From NCBI GenBank assembly GCA_016718845.1, contig JADKCK010000036.1, positions 1 to 55,685 of the forward strand: a stretch of DNA of 55,685 nucleotides, written 5' to 3'. Both the position numbers and the translations under genes were made by a program. This DNA comes from Sphingobacteriales bacterium. Lineage in GTDB: Bacteria > Bacteroidota > Bacteroidia > Chitinophagales > UBA2359. Below are positions 35,457 through 44,059 of this stretch, one piece after another (the stretch's first letter is position 1; every line of letters starts with the position of its first letter). The notes under the pieces are model-generated. The model was given only the letters and a program-made list of their open reading frames with translations, did no database searches and had not been told where the DNA came from.

Positions 35457-35678
35457 GACGCGTGTTTTTTTTTACTTTTTATGATAAAAGATGATTTATT
35501 TGTTTTTTTAAGGTATTACTACGCCTTTAAAATGGTTGGTTAGCCCATAAAAAGCGGGTTTTGTGTATATTGTAGGTGAGTTGGCGGTGCAAAATTATGA
35601 CATTTTTCTGACAATCTGAAATAAAACGCACCTTTAAGTAAAAATATTGTGCGATAAAGCTATTTATTGCGCACAAAG

Positions 35679-35711
35679 ATAAAAGGGAAACAGTTACTGT
35701 TTCCCTTTTAT
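35679..35711 (-). terminator. Terminator of the branched-chain aminotransferase gene
   Basis: The 15-bp stem ATAAAAGGGAAACAG (35679-35693 with 35697-35711) has a TTA loop, 36 bases past the stop of the minus-strand gene. Confidence 0.9.
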
Positions 35712-35746
35712 GTGCAAGTTTTTTGTTTTTATTTGCAAAAACACGT

Positions 35747-36814
35747 TTATACCCTAACTATCCAATCGAATATATCGTTGGTTAAGCCACATTTTATGTC
35801 GTTTAGGTGTTTTTTTACTTTTTCGGATACGGTGCGGCTGGCAGCCGATGGCAGGTCGATGTGTTGGTTTTTGTAGCCAATACCCGAAATACTAATAATA
35901 GTGGCTGCGGTACCTGCTCCAAAGGCTTCTTGTAGTGTGCCTTTTTTATGTGCTTCGAATATTTCGTGTACGTTTATTTTCTTTTCTATTACCTCTACGC
36001 CTTGTTCGCGCAGCAGTTGCATAATGCTATCGCGGGTAATACCTTGTAATATAGTGCCGTCTAACTCGGGGGTATAGGCTTTGCCATCTATCACAAAAAA
36101 CACGTTCATGGTGCCAATTTCTTCGAGGTATTCGTGTGTAAAGCCATCTGTCCAAAGTACTTGGTCGTAGCCTTTTTCTTTGGCTAATGTCATTGGATAC
36201 ATGCTTGCGGCATAGTTACCCGCTGCTTTGGCATAGCCTGTACCACCCGGAAAAGCGCGCACATACTTATCGGCAACCAATACGTTTAATGGTTTTGAGT
36301 AATACGGACCAACGGGGCAGGTAATAATCATAAATTTATAGGTATCCGAGGGGCGAACGCCCAGCATAGGGTCGGTGGCAAACATAAACGGACGCATATA
36401 CATACAGCTATTGGCTTCGGTTGGAACCCAGTTGCGGTCGAGGCGTATTAATTCGTATAATGCTTCTAAAAATAGCTCTTCGGGTACTTCGGGCATACCC
36501 ATGCGCACTGCCGATTGATTAAAACGGCGGGCATTGTCTTGTGGTCTAAATATTAGTACATCTGTCGAATTAGCATCTCTATCGCATTTCATACCCTCAA
36601 ATATTGCCTGACCATAGTGTAAGGCACTTGTGGCGGGGCTAAGGGGTATGTCGGCATAAGGCACTATCTGACCCTCTTTCCACTCGCCATTTTCATAATC
36701 AGCAACAAACATGTGGTCCGAGAAAATACGACCAAATGGGAGGTTATTGAAATCAATTTCGGGCAAACGCGAATGTTTTACCCGCTCGATATTAATCGGC
36801 ATAATGTTAATCAT
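35747..36814 (-). CDS. ilvE: Branched-chain amino acid aminotransferase
   Basis: The 355-residue PLP enzyme makes or breaks down leucine, isoleucine and valine. The PLP lysine is K196 in TGYAKAAGNYAASM. Fold-type IV hallmarks are QAIFEGMKC near 69-77, RPFMFATD, then TDGFTHEYLEEIGTMNVFF and the C-terminal EAFGAGTAATIISISGI phosphate-binding region. Length fits the ilvE/BCAT family. A second possible start (M5, at 36802) would shorten it by four residues. It ends in a strong terminator and has a 900-base gap upstream. Confidence 0.92.
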   Translation of the reverse strand: MINIMPINIERVKHSRLPEIDFNNLPFGRIFSDHMFVADYENGEWKEGQIVPYADIPLSPATSALHYGQAIFEGMKCDRDANSTDVLIFRPQDNARRFNQSAVRMGMPEVPEELFLEALYELIRLDRNWVPTEANSCMYMRPFMFATDPMLGVRPSDTYKFMIITCPVGPYYSKPLNVLVADKYVRAFPGGTGYAKAAGNYAASMYPMTLAKEKGYDQVLWTDGFTHEYLEEIGTMNVFFVIDGKAYTPELDGTILQGITRDSIMQLLREQGVEVIEKKINVHEIFEAHKKGTLQEAFGAGTAATIISISGIGYKNQHIDLPSAASRTVSEKVKKHLNDIKCGLTNDIFDWIVRV

Positions 36815-37216
36815 AACAAAAAGTTTAAAAAAATGATATTGATTTTTAATTAAAAATGATAAAGATTTGAAGATGTTTTGATTCGGACATTAACAAGTGT
36901 GGTTGGTGTATGTGCTTGTTTTGATAATGGAGGTGGCAGCAGTTAATCAACTTAGGTAAGCCAATTATGGTTGTTGAGCCTGTCGAACATCACCACTCAA
37001 AAAAAACTTTACTGCATCAAGCGGGTATTTTGGCTATGCTCAACAATTGCTTAAATAACGCTAAAATAGCTTAGCTTTATTAAAATAGCCCAAAGTGGTG
37101 CATAAAGATACGGCATTTGCAACAATTCACCAAATTTCTTTCAAAAAAAACAAAATTTTTGCGTTTTTGTTCGTCATTACCTACAAAAAAGGCTGTTTTG
37201 CTATTGTAAAATGCAA
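36815..37216. other. Gap upstream of ilvE
   Basis: A diverged REP-like string (TTGTTGAGCCTGTCGAACATC) lies near 36970. No gene or RNA was recognised. The region holds the ilvE promoter on the minus strand, but no clear TAnnTTTG box was found. Confidence 0.4.
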
Positions 37217-37248
37217 AAGTGGCTATATTTGTGTAAATATAGCCACTT
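37217..37248 (-). terminator. Terminator hairpin displaced from the PorP/SprF gene
   Basis: The perfect 14-bp stem AAGTGGCTATATTT (37217-37230 with 37235-37248) has a 4-base loop. It is the first strong hairpin past the porP-like stop at 37726, but a 386-bp mobile element (37259-37644) now lies between them. Confidence 0.8.
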
Positions 37249-37258
37249 GAATATTAAC

Positions 37259-37644
37259 TCACGTTACGCAGGGGGGATCTAATTAAGTGGCATAGGACTT
37301 TGAAAATAATTTGTAGTTACTTTGCTACTACTTTCGGCTCGTTAAAAGTTTGTTACTTTTTTGCTTGATCAAAAAAGTAACCAAAAAAATCAAGGCTGTA
37401 TAGTAATTAAAATGTCAACATTCCGCTAAAAGATATAAACTTGCACCAAACGGTTTGTTTGTCGATTTTATTTCTTGGTTCGGTGTGGCGTGCTTCAAAC
37501 AGTATATCTTTCTTAACGCTACATTTATGCCCCAATAAATTTCTTAACGCCAATTCCTATAATGCCGGTTCCAAAGAAACAAAATAGGAAACTGGGTATA
37601 AAAATGCAAAATACTCAATTGTTGAAATGGGCTGCGTAACATCA
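37259..37644 (+). mobile_element. MITE-like element, type B, copy 2
   Basis: The 386-bp element has ends TCACGTTACGCAG and CTGCGTAACATCA (imperfect inverted repeats) and flanking ATATTAAC / GTATTAAG, matching at six central bases of an 8-bp duplication. The interior has the GTTAC...GTAAC hairpin near 37350-37380 and the same foldable core as the other copies, including the CCAATTCCTATAATGCCGG end. It sits between the porP-like gene and its terminator. Confidence 0.82.
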
Positions 37645-37725
37645 GTATTAAGTTTTATTTTTACAGGTTTATTGTTGCTTGGTGTGGTTTGGTAAGTTAT
37701 ATTGTTAGGCTACATTGCCAATTAA

Positions 37726-38769
37726 TTAAAATCGGGGACAGGCGGTAAATTTTTTGCGATTTTCGCGCGTTTTAGCCACATAACTAATGGTTAGTTCAAC
37801 GCCGCCGTTGCCGCCATTTGTTGAGTTGAGCGAGCCTGTTGTTAGGTCGTAGCTAATGCCAACACTTACATTTTGGTAATCTAATTTAGCGGCAGGTATT
37901 ATGGCTACCACGCCGCCTGCTTCGCCACCTGTTAGGCGTGTCCATGTGCCAAAGTTAAAGGCTTTTTCTAAGCCGCTGCGGCGGTCGCGGTTAAACACAT
38001 ACCGCACAAAGGTGCCAGCATCTAGTTTATAATGTTGTTGTTGTTTAATATAGTATAGGCTTGGCACCACGTCCCATTGCTCGCCAATAGGTAGGCTGCC
38101 GCCTAATTGTGCCGATATTTTGCCTTTGTATAGGTCGCGCGAGTAATCGGTAAAAGCATAATCGGAGCGTAGTAGGTGATACATGCCCAAGCCCATAAAC
38201 ACGCTACTGCGGCGGGTTGGCATATAGTAAAACAAGGCACCTGCCCCTACCGAGGGTCGCCAGATATTGATTTGCTGAAAATCTTCGCCAGTTGTTAGGT
38301 CGGGGTTATAGGTGTCGCCGTCGTATTGATTGCCAAATTGGGCTTCGTTTAGGTCAATGTGTTTTTGCATAACGCCACCCGTTACGCCCAACGACACATA
38401 AGCGGCATCGCTCAAAGCCACATTATAGGCGGTTGTTGCGGTAATATAAGTGGTGTTTATGCCCGCCATGCCGCCACGATCGTTGTATACCATTAAACCT
38501 GTAGCTAGGCGGTCGGCATCTCTAAAACCTTTAAAAGCCATCTCGCCCGAGGCAAATACGGTGCGAAACGGACGATTAGCCAACAGCGAACTCCACTGAT
38601 TGCGGTAGGCAACATTAAGACGTACATCGCCATTCATTACCCCAGTCATTGCCGGATTGATAAACAAAGGAGTAGCAAAGTTTTGCGAAAAATGTACATC
38701 TTGCCCAAAACTAATTTGTGCAACAGATGCAAAAAACATAAAAACGATACAAGGAAACAGATTTTTCAT
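37726..38769 (-). CDS. PorP/SprF family T9SS outer-membrane protein
   Basis: The 347-residue protein has a signal peptide (about 1-22, cut after ISFGQ) and then the conserved PorP/SprF start DVHFSQNFATPLFINPAMTG. Repeated beta-strand segments typical of an outer-membrane barrel follow (RLNVAYRNQWSSL, GASVSYDLTTGS-like). These proteins are components of, or attached to, the T9SS, and SprF is needed to export SprB-type adhesins. Family members often sit beside a large adhesin gene; none is present here. Confidence 0.85.
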   Translation of the reverse strand: MKNLFPCIVFMFFASVAQISFGQDVHFSQNFATPLFINPAMTGVMNGDVRLNVAYRNQWSSLLANRPFRTVFASGEMAFKGFRDADRLATGLMVYNDRGGMAGINTTYITATTAYNVALSDAAYVSLGVTGGVMQKHIDLNEAQFGNQYDGDTYNPDLTTGEDFQQINIWRPSVGAGALFYYMPTRRSSVFMGLGMYHLLRSDYAFTDYSRDLYKGKISAQLGGSLPIGEQWDVVPSLYYIKQQQHYKLDAGTFVRYVFNRDRRSGLEKAFNFGTWTRLTGGEAGGVVAIIPAAKLDYQNVSVGISYDLTTGSLNSTNGGNGGVELTISYVAKTRENRKKFTACPRF

Positions 38770-38917
38770 AATAAATACAAATGTGCAATGATTAGCTATT
38801 AGATGAGTATAGATGATACACCAAATATCGTGCTACAGATGTGCCAAATGCTTGACTACTTTGATTTTTGCCCAAAAATGCGTTTTTTTTACTTTTGGGT
38901 GACATTTTTAGGCAAAA

Positions 38918-38952
38918 AAATGCTGCTAAGTACCTAAATCTTAGCAGCATTT
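38918..38952. terminator. Orphan hairpin between the PorP/SprF gene and the acetyltransferase island
   Basis: The 13-bp stem AAATGCTGCTAAG (38918-38930 with 38940-38952) has a 9-base loop. No gene ends just before it, so it may be the leftover terminator of a lost gene. Confidence 0.6.
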
Positions 38953-38973
38953 GCGGGTGTTGGTGTTAAGTAC

Positions 38974-39014
38974 CTGATGTTGAGCAGGGTGTTACCTAAT
39001 TAAGTGGCATGGGA
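38974..39014. mobile_element. Remnant of a type B element end
   Basis: CTGATGTTGAGCAGGG then TGTTACCTAATTAAGTGGCATGGGA aligns with the left terminal 50 bases of the type B elements. No further element sequence follows, so this is a solo end or deletion product at the edge of the acetyltransferase island. Confidence 0.55.
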
Positions 39015-39104
39015 TTTTTACCAACCAAAGTACCAATAGAAAAAGCCTCGAAATTATTTTTTTCTTTTTTTTGAGAATTTTTCCTAGTTTCCATTTTTTT
39101 ACTG

Positions 39105-39112
39105 TATCTTTG
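39105..39112 (+). promoter_or_regulatory. -7 box of the first acetyltransferase gene
   Basis: TATCTTTG matches TAnnTTTG and lies 42 bases before the ATG. No correctly spaced -33 TTTG was seen. Confidence 0.45.
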
Positions 39113-39154
39113 CAAGGCTAAACAACATTCTTTCATCAAATATATAGGGACTAA

Positions 39155-39991
39155 ATGACAACTATTACTGCTTATAAAACACCACAAGAATTCTTGGACG
39201 ACACCGAGATAATACTGGAACAAAAAGAGCTTGAAAACAATCTCATTCTCGCACTTTGTAATGGTTTTGAAGACAAGGCAAGAGTATATGACTCTTGCGT
39301 TTTTATAAACTCTATTGCCGACAATCAAATTCAAGCAAGTTCCATCAAGACAATGTCAAAAGCTTTCGTGTCAGGAACAACACAAAATCCTCAACACATA
39401 AAAGCATTAGCAGATTACTACTTGGACAACGGTATTGCCTTGACAGGTGTAGTGGGTGAAAGTTTTTACTCAACTGAATTCTCTAACTTTTATGGTAAGA
39501 AGCAAATTGGTAAGCGGACAATGATTGTTCACAAACTGACTTGTGTAAATAACTTGCCGTTGACGACAGGATATTTAGAAGTCGCAAACGAAATGGATAT
39601 TGACTTAGTGGCTGAGTGGGGAAAACTTTTTGAAGAGGACATAAAAACATTTCCGCGAAATAACAGCGAGGAAATTATGAGAAGTACAAAAAGAATGATA
39701 AGTGCTGGTAAAATTTTCAAGTGGGTTGACAACGGGAAAACTGTAAGCATGGCTGCAATGATTCGCAAGACAAAAAGGTTTGGAATAGTAAGTCTAGTTT
39801 ATACGCCTGACAAACTTAGAGGCAATGGTTACGCAACAAGTTGCGTTCAAAAACTAAGCGAACACCTATTGCAGAGCGGTTTCAAATCTTGCGGCTTATT
39901 CACAGATAAAGCCAATCCGACTTCGAATAGCATCTATAAAAAAATTGGCTATGTACCGATAACTGAGTTCTCCGACATTGACTATGCATAA
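39155..39991 (+). CDS. GNAT-family N-acetyltransferase
   Basis: The 278-residue protein has an N-terminal domain (about 1-140) and a C-terminal GNAT domain (about 145-275). The acetyl-CoA-binding motif A is VYTPDKLRGNGYATSCVQKL, and NSIYKKIGYVP is the usual motif B region. The acceptor is not predictable. It is AT-rich and island-like, and is next to another GNAT gene. Two-domain GNAT proteins of this size are common among acquired Bacteroidota genes. Confidence 0.8.
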   Translation: MTTITAYKTPQEFLDDTEIILEQKELENNLILALCNGFEDKARVYDSCVFINSIADNQIQASSIKTMSKAFVSGTTQNPQHIKALADYYLDNGIALTGVVGESFYSTEFSNFYGKKQIGKRTMIVHKLTCVNNLPLTTGYLEVANEMDIDLVAEWGKLFEEDIKTFPRNNSEEIMRSTKRMISAGKIFKWVDNGKTVSMAAMIRKTKRFGIVSLVYTPDKLRGNGYATSCVQKLSEHLLQSGFKSCGLFTDKANPTSNSIYKKIGYVPITEFSDIDYA

Positions 39992-40044
39992 GCACCATCC
40001 GCAATGCGCATGTAAACATTAAGCTAATTGTCTTAGAACGGAAA

Positions 40045-40173
40045 ACAAAGCAGCCGGTAACAGCAGGCTTGTGAAAATTGGCGTTTATGTGCTTTGTATG
40101 GCATTTTTTTGTATAATTGAAGTGTGGTACTTGTTTTGAAGTTTGGTATGAGTACACGCCAACTTCGCAAGCC
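40045..40173. repeat. Nested inverted repeats between the two acetyltransferase genes
   Basis: ACAAAGCA at 40045-40052 pairs with TGCTTTGT at 40090-40097. GGCTTGTGAAAATTGGCGT at 40066-40084 pairs imperfectly with ACGCCAACTTCGCAAGCC at 40156-40173, followed by AACGTTGTGTG. This looks like the structured boundary of a cassette-like gene unit, similar to 607-641 and 41048-41088. Confidence 0.6.
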
Positions 40174-40211
40174 CGCAAAACGTTGTGTGAGATAATAAAG
40201 ACCCCAAACCT

Positions 40212-40637
40212 ATGAACAATAACATAGAATATTTAACAGCTTTTGAAGATTTAAACAAATATACATTTGATAATTTTTTTGTTGGCTGGACAAACAAGCC
40301 TCAACTAAGAACTTTTGAAAACATTTTATTACAATCAAGTAATAAAGTAGTAGCTATTGACCTGACTAATAATAAAGTTATTGGTTTTATTTATGCAATA
40401 ACAGACAATTATTTATCAGCATACATTCCACTATTAGAAGTTTTGCCTGAATATCAAAAAAAAGGAGTAGGAACAAAATTATTAGAAATTTTGATGGATA
40501 ATCTTTCTGAATTTTATATGATAGATTTATCTTGTGATATTGATATGGTAAATTTTTACGAGAACAAAGGGTTTAAAAAAAGTGTAGCGATGATAAAAAG
40601 AAATTACAATAAAATAAACAGGGAAGCCGAAAACTGA
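40212..40637 (+). CDS. Small GNAT-family N-acetyltransferase
   Basis: The 141-residue single-domain GNAT protein carries motif A LEVLPEYQKKGVGTKLLEIL (about 76-95), whose R/QxxGxG/A-type loop binds acetyl-CoA, and NFYENKGFKKS as motif B. The substrate is unknown. The AT-rich codon use matches the neighbouring island genes. It is probably an independent cassette, since structured repeats lie on the upstream side. Confidence 0.85.
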   Translation: MNNNIEYLTAFEDLNKYTFDNFFVGWTNKPQLRTFENILLQSSNKVVAIDLTNNKVIGFIYAITDNYLSAYIPLLEVLPEYQKKGVGTKLLEILMDNLSEFYMIDLSCDIDMVNFYENKGFKKSVAMIKRNYNKINREAEN

Positions 40638-40659
40638 TTAAGAGTAGGCATAAATTTAA

Positions 40660-41037
40660 AATTTTAATAATAATCAAACAATTCCTTCTCTTAGCACAAG
40701 TTTTGACATTGAACATATTTTCGCAAGAAAAAGGCAAGAGAACGACAAGACTTTAACGAATACAAAAAACCTTGAAGTCCTTGGAAATAAGGCATTGCTA
40801 GAAGATAAAATTAATATAAGAGCATCTGATTATAGATTTCATGATAAAGTAAAGTATTATAAAGGCTTTACTAACGACAAAGGGCAACATAAAGCAGGTA
40901 CAATTATTTCTGAATTAGTTAATTTGGCAACAAATAAAAACGATTTTACAGAACAAGACATTATAAAAAGAACGGAAGATATTACCAATGAATTTATAAT
41001 TTTTTTAAACCAAAACAATTTAATAAAGCAGAATTAG
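40660..41037 (+). pseudogene. 5'-truncated HNH endonuclease fragment (DUF1524/GmrSD-like)
   Basis: The frame is open from 40660 but has no ATG, and follows in-frame stops. It encodes about 125 residues containing SFDIEHIFARKRQE, then LGNKALLEDKINIRASD and HDKVKYYKGF. The D-I/E-H pair followed by a GNK.LL...IN segment is the signature of DUF1524/HNH nuclease C-termini found in DUF262/GmrSD-type restriction enzymes. Only the last part of such a protein is present, so it is probably a decayed defence gene end. The commonly picked start inside it, at 40795, is a TTG in the middle of the fragment. Confidence 0.55.
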
Positions 41038-41047
41038 CAAGAACCAC

Positions 41048-41088
41048 AGCACACAACAGCCGTTTTGCAAAAGTGGCGGTTCAGTGCT
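41048..41088. repeat. Hairpin after the nuclease fragment
   Basis: AGCAC/GTGCT outer arms, AACAGCC/GGCGGTT inner arms and a TTTTGCAAAA loop palindrome form a compact structure at the end of the acetyltransferase island. Confidence 0.6.
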
Positions 41089-41186
41089 CCGCATCAACAT
41101 CTACCTACGGTGCTACTTCGTGGTGTGGTTAATCAAACATTGGTTCTCCGCATCAACATTTACCTACGGTGCTACTTCGTGGTGTG
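41087..41186. repeat. Direct repeat pair of 41 bp
   Basis: Copies at 41087-41127 and 41146-41186 (CTCCGCATCAACAT...CTTCGTGGTGTG) differ at one base only. They sit between the nuclease fragment and ilvA, so they may be recombination or insertion scars. Confidence 0.85.
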
Positions 41187-41241
41187 TTGAAAAACCTGCT
41201 ACCTTCACCCCCTCCCCCCATTATTAATCATCATACAACAC

Positions 41242-41273
41242 AAAACGCCCTACCAATTATGGTAGGGCGTTTT
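41242..41273 (-). terminator. Terminator of ilvA
   Basis: The 13-bp stem AAAACGCCCTACC (41242-41254 with 41261-41273) has a 6-base loop, 23 bases past the stop. Confidence 0.92.
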
Positions 41274-41295
41274 ATGTTAGCCTAATTTGCTACCA

Positions 41296-42549
41296 CTAAA
41301 TCAAGTATCCAAACAATTTAGGGTTTTCGTTCACAACGGTATAATCCATGCCATAAGCTTCCATACGTTGTATTAGTAGGGGGTAATCGGTGCGTTGTCG
41401 CAGTTCAATACCAATTAAGGCGGGTCCTACGTTGCGGTTTGTTTTTTTTGCGTATTGAAACAAACTAATGTCTTCGCCGTTTGACAATACGGTGGCTAAA
41501 AAATCTTTGAGTGCGCCCGAGCGTTGCGGAAAATTGATGATAAAATAATGTATCAAACCCTCGTATACCAACGAGCGCTCTTTTATGTCGGGCATTCGTT
41601 CAATGTCGTTGTTGCCGCCGCTTACAATACACACTACATTTTTGCCTTTTATTTGTTCGGCATACATGTCAAGTGCTGTAATAGATAAAGCCCCTGCTGG
41701 TTCTACCACAATGGCTTCTTCGTTGTATAGCTGCAAAATGGTGGTGCAAATTTTGCCTTCGGGTACTAGCAAAAGTTCGTCTAAAATATGCTTGCAAATG
41801 CTAAAATTTAGCTTGCCTACCCGTTTAACAGCAGCCCCGTCAACAAAAGTATCTATATGCGACAGGGTTATCACTTCGTTTTGTTCAATGGCTTTTTTCA
41901 TGCTGGGTGCGCCGGCAGGTTCTACACCAATAATTTTAGTATTGGGGCTTAGTTTTTTAAAATACGTACCTACGCCAGCACTTAAACCACCACCGCCAAT
42001 GGGTATAAAAAGGTAGTCTATATCGCCCTTAAACGCATTTAAAATTTCTACCCCTACGGTTCCTTGTCCTTCAATAATTAGGGCATCGTCAAAGGGGTGT
42101 ACAAATACTTTGCCATTGGCTTGGCAATCGGTCATGGCTTCGTTGTAGGCGGCGTCATAGGTGTCGCCATGCAGCACAACGGTAACATATTGTTTGCCAA
42201 TGCGCTCAACCTGTCGTATTTTTTGCGAGGGGGTGGTAGTTGGCATATAAATTTTGCTATTTATACCCAATAAACTACACGAGTAAGCCACCCCTTGGGC
42301 ATGATTGCCCGCACTTGCACACACTACGCCTTTGGCAATTTGCTCGGGTTGCAAATTAACCATAAAGTTATAGGCTCCCCTAATTTTGTACGACCGAACG
42401 GCTTGCAAATCCTCGCGTTTTAGGTATACTTGGCAACCGTAACGCTCCGACAAGTTATGGTTTAATTGCATAGGTGTTTCTTTAACTATCCCATTTAACC
42501 GATAACTTGCCTTAATAATATTTTCGATGGTTATAATATCTTTACTCAA
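41296..42549 (-). CDS. ilvA: Threonine ammonia-lyase
   Basis: The 417-residue PLP enzyme deaminates threonine to 2-oxobutanoate, the first step of isoleucine synthesis. PLP lysine K56 is in VRSYKIRGAYN, the serine-binding loop CASAGNHAQGVAY is near 78-90, and the phosphate-binding GGGGLSAG is near 185. A C-terminal ACT-like regulatory segment (about 335-417) suggests feedback control by isoleucine. It has its own terminator at 41242. Confidence 0.92.
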   Translation of the reverse strand: MSKDIITIENIIKASYRLNGIVKETPMQLNHNLSERYGCQVYLKREDLQAVRSYKIRGAYNFMVNLQPEQIAKGVVCASAGNHAQGVAYSCSLLGINSKIYMPTTTPSQKIRQVERIGKQYVTVVLHGDTYDAAYNEAMTDCQANGKVFVHPFDDALIIEGQGTVGVEILNAFKGDIDYLFIPIGGGGLSAGVGTYFKKLSPNTKIIGVEPAGAPSMKKAIEQNEVITLSHIDTFVDGAAVKRVGKLNFSICKHILDELLLVPEGKICTTILQLYNEEAIVVEPAGALSITALDMYAEQIKGKNVVCIVSGGNNDIERMPDIKERSLVYEGLIHYFIINFPQRSGALKDFLATVLSNGEDISLFQYAKKTNRNVGPALIGIELRQRTDYPLLIQRMEAYGMDYTVVNENPKLFGYLI

Positions 42550-42688
42550 TATTTATGAATGATTTTGTGAACGATAAAATTTTGTGTTGAATGATAATGA
42601 GCGATTTTTTGAATGGAGGATGAGCAATATGATAGGGCAAAAACGAATCCGTACAGATGACTTAAAAAAAAATTTATCGAAATTGCTC

Positions 42689-42727
42689 AAAAAATTTGGA
42701 ACTTTGCTAAAAAATTTGGAACTTTGC
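42689..42727. repeat. Two direct 19-bp repeats between ilvA and recA
   Basis: AAAAAATTTGGAACTTTGC occurs at 42689-42707 and 42709-42727 with a 20-base period. The repeat ends in an ACTTTG motif resembling half of the -7 box. It may be a regulator-binding pair or a slippage duplicate. Confidence 0.75.
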
Positions 42728-42803
42728 AACGTAAAACGGTGTTATAGTAGTCTATCGCATTAAAAATGCTTGTACGGAGTTAAAAATTAGCCCAATAATA
42801 CAA

Positions 42804-42811
42804 TAATTTTG
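42804..42811 (+). promoter_or_regulatory. Candidate -7 box of recA
   Basis: TAATTTTG fits TAnnTTTG, 108 bases before the recA start. No ideal -33 is seen and no LexA-type palindrome was recognised. Confidence 0.4.
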
Positions 42812-42919
42812 TGCCAATGCGACTATAAACTATTTGGTTTGCCAAATAAGGCGTATATTGCTGCTCCGTTTTGCAAAAATCCTAACTAATATCTACAAAA
42901 AAACAAAAAAAAACAAATC

Positions 42920-43972
42920 ATGAGTACTTTGTCGGATGCCGAAAAACTGAAAGTATTACAAACCACTGTTGCCAAATTAGACAAACTTTACGGAAAAGGA
43001 ACCGTAATGAAATTGGGCGACACCAAAGCCATGGACGTAGATGTTGTCTCGTCGGGCTCGATAGGATTAGATGTAGCCTTGGGCGTTGGTGGTTACCCCC
43101 GAGGGCGTATCATCGAGATATTTGGACCCGAATCGTCGGGTAAAACAACTTTGGCTATCCATGCCATTGCACAGGTTAACAAAGCAGGTGGTATTGCTGC
43201 CATTATCGATGCCGAGCATGCCTTTGATAAAAGCTATGCCGAAAAATTAGGCGTAGATACCGACAACCTGCTTATCTCGCAGCCCGACAATGGCGAGCAA
43301 GCCCTCGAAATTGCCGAACACCTTATTAGGTCGGGTGCTATTGATATTGTTGTCATCGACTCGGTGGCTGCCCTTGTGCCACGCAGCGAAATAGAAGGCG
43401 AAATGGGCGAATCGAAAATGGGTTTACAGGCTCGTTTAATGTCGCAGGCATTGCGTAAACTAACAGGTACTATTAGCCGCACAGGTTGTATCTGTATATT
43501 TATCAACCAATTGCGCGATAAAATTGGCGTAGTATATGGCAACCCCGAAACAACAACAGGCGGTAACGCCCTAAAATTTTACAGTTCTATCCGTTTGGAC
43601 ATACGCAAGGTGTCGCAGATAAAAGAAGGAACCGAAATTATGGGCAACCGAACCAAAGTAAAAGTGGTAAAAAACAAAATGGCTCCACCGTTTCGTTTTA
43701 CCGAGTTTGATATTGTATACGGCGAGGGTATATCAAAAATTGGCGAAATTATTGACTATGCCACCGAACTAAACATTATCAACAAAAGCGGCTCGTGGTA
43801 TAGTTTTGAAGGGCAAAAAATTGGACAAGGACGCGACAGCGTGAAAAAGTTTTTGCAAGATAACCCCGAATTAGCCGAAGATTTAGAAGGACGAATCAAA
43901 GAGCAATTGTTTAGCGCCAAAGCCGAACACAAAGTGGAAATTGGCGAGGACGACGAAATAGATTTGGACTAA
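42920..43972 (+). CDS. recA: Recombinase A
   Basis: The 350-residue RecA filament protein performs strand exchange and promotes LexA-type self-cleavage. Features include Walker A GPESSGKTT at 69-77, then VVIDSVAALVPRSEIEGEMG, and INQLRDKIGVVYGNPETTTGG covering the L2 loop and DNA-binding region. The C-terminal tail is acidic (EIGEDDEIDLD), as usual. It is monocistronic with a strong terminator. Confidence 0.97.
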   Translation: MSTLSDAEKLKVLQTTVAKLDKLYGKGTVMKLGDTKAMDVDVVSSGSIGLDVALGVGGYPRGRIIEIFGPESSGKTTLAIHAIAQVNKAGGIAAIIDAEHAFDKSYAEKLGVDTDNLLISQPDNGEQALEIAEHLIRSGAIDIVVIDSVAALVPRSEIEGEMGESKMGLQARLMSQALRKLTGTISRTGCICIFINQLRDKIGVVYGNPETTTGGNALKFYSSIRLDIRKVSQIKEGTEIMGNRTKVKVVKNKMAPPFRFTEFDIVYGEGISKIGEIIDYATELNIINKSGSWYSFEGQKIGQGRDSVKKFLQDNPELAEDLEGRIKEQLFSAKAEHKVEIGEDDEIDLD

Positions 43973-44000
43973 ACCCAAATGCCAAAATTTTTGGCTTTGC

Positions 44001-44034
44001 AAAAGCGGTGTGCCTTGTGGCATACCGCTTTTTT
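44001..44034 (+). terminator. Terminator of recA
   Basis: The 14-bp stem AAAAGCGGTGTGCC (44001-44014 with 44019-44032, one G-U) is followed by T-rich sequence, 28 bases past the stop. Confidence 0.92.
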
Positions 44035-44059
44035 ATGCGCCACATCGCCAAAAAAAAGC

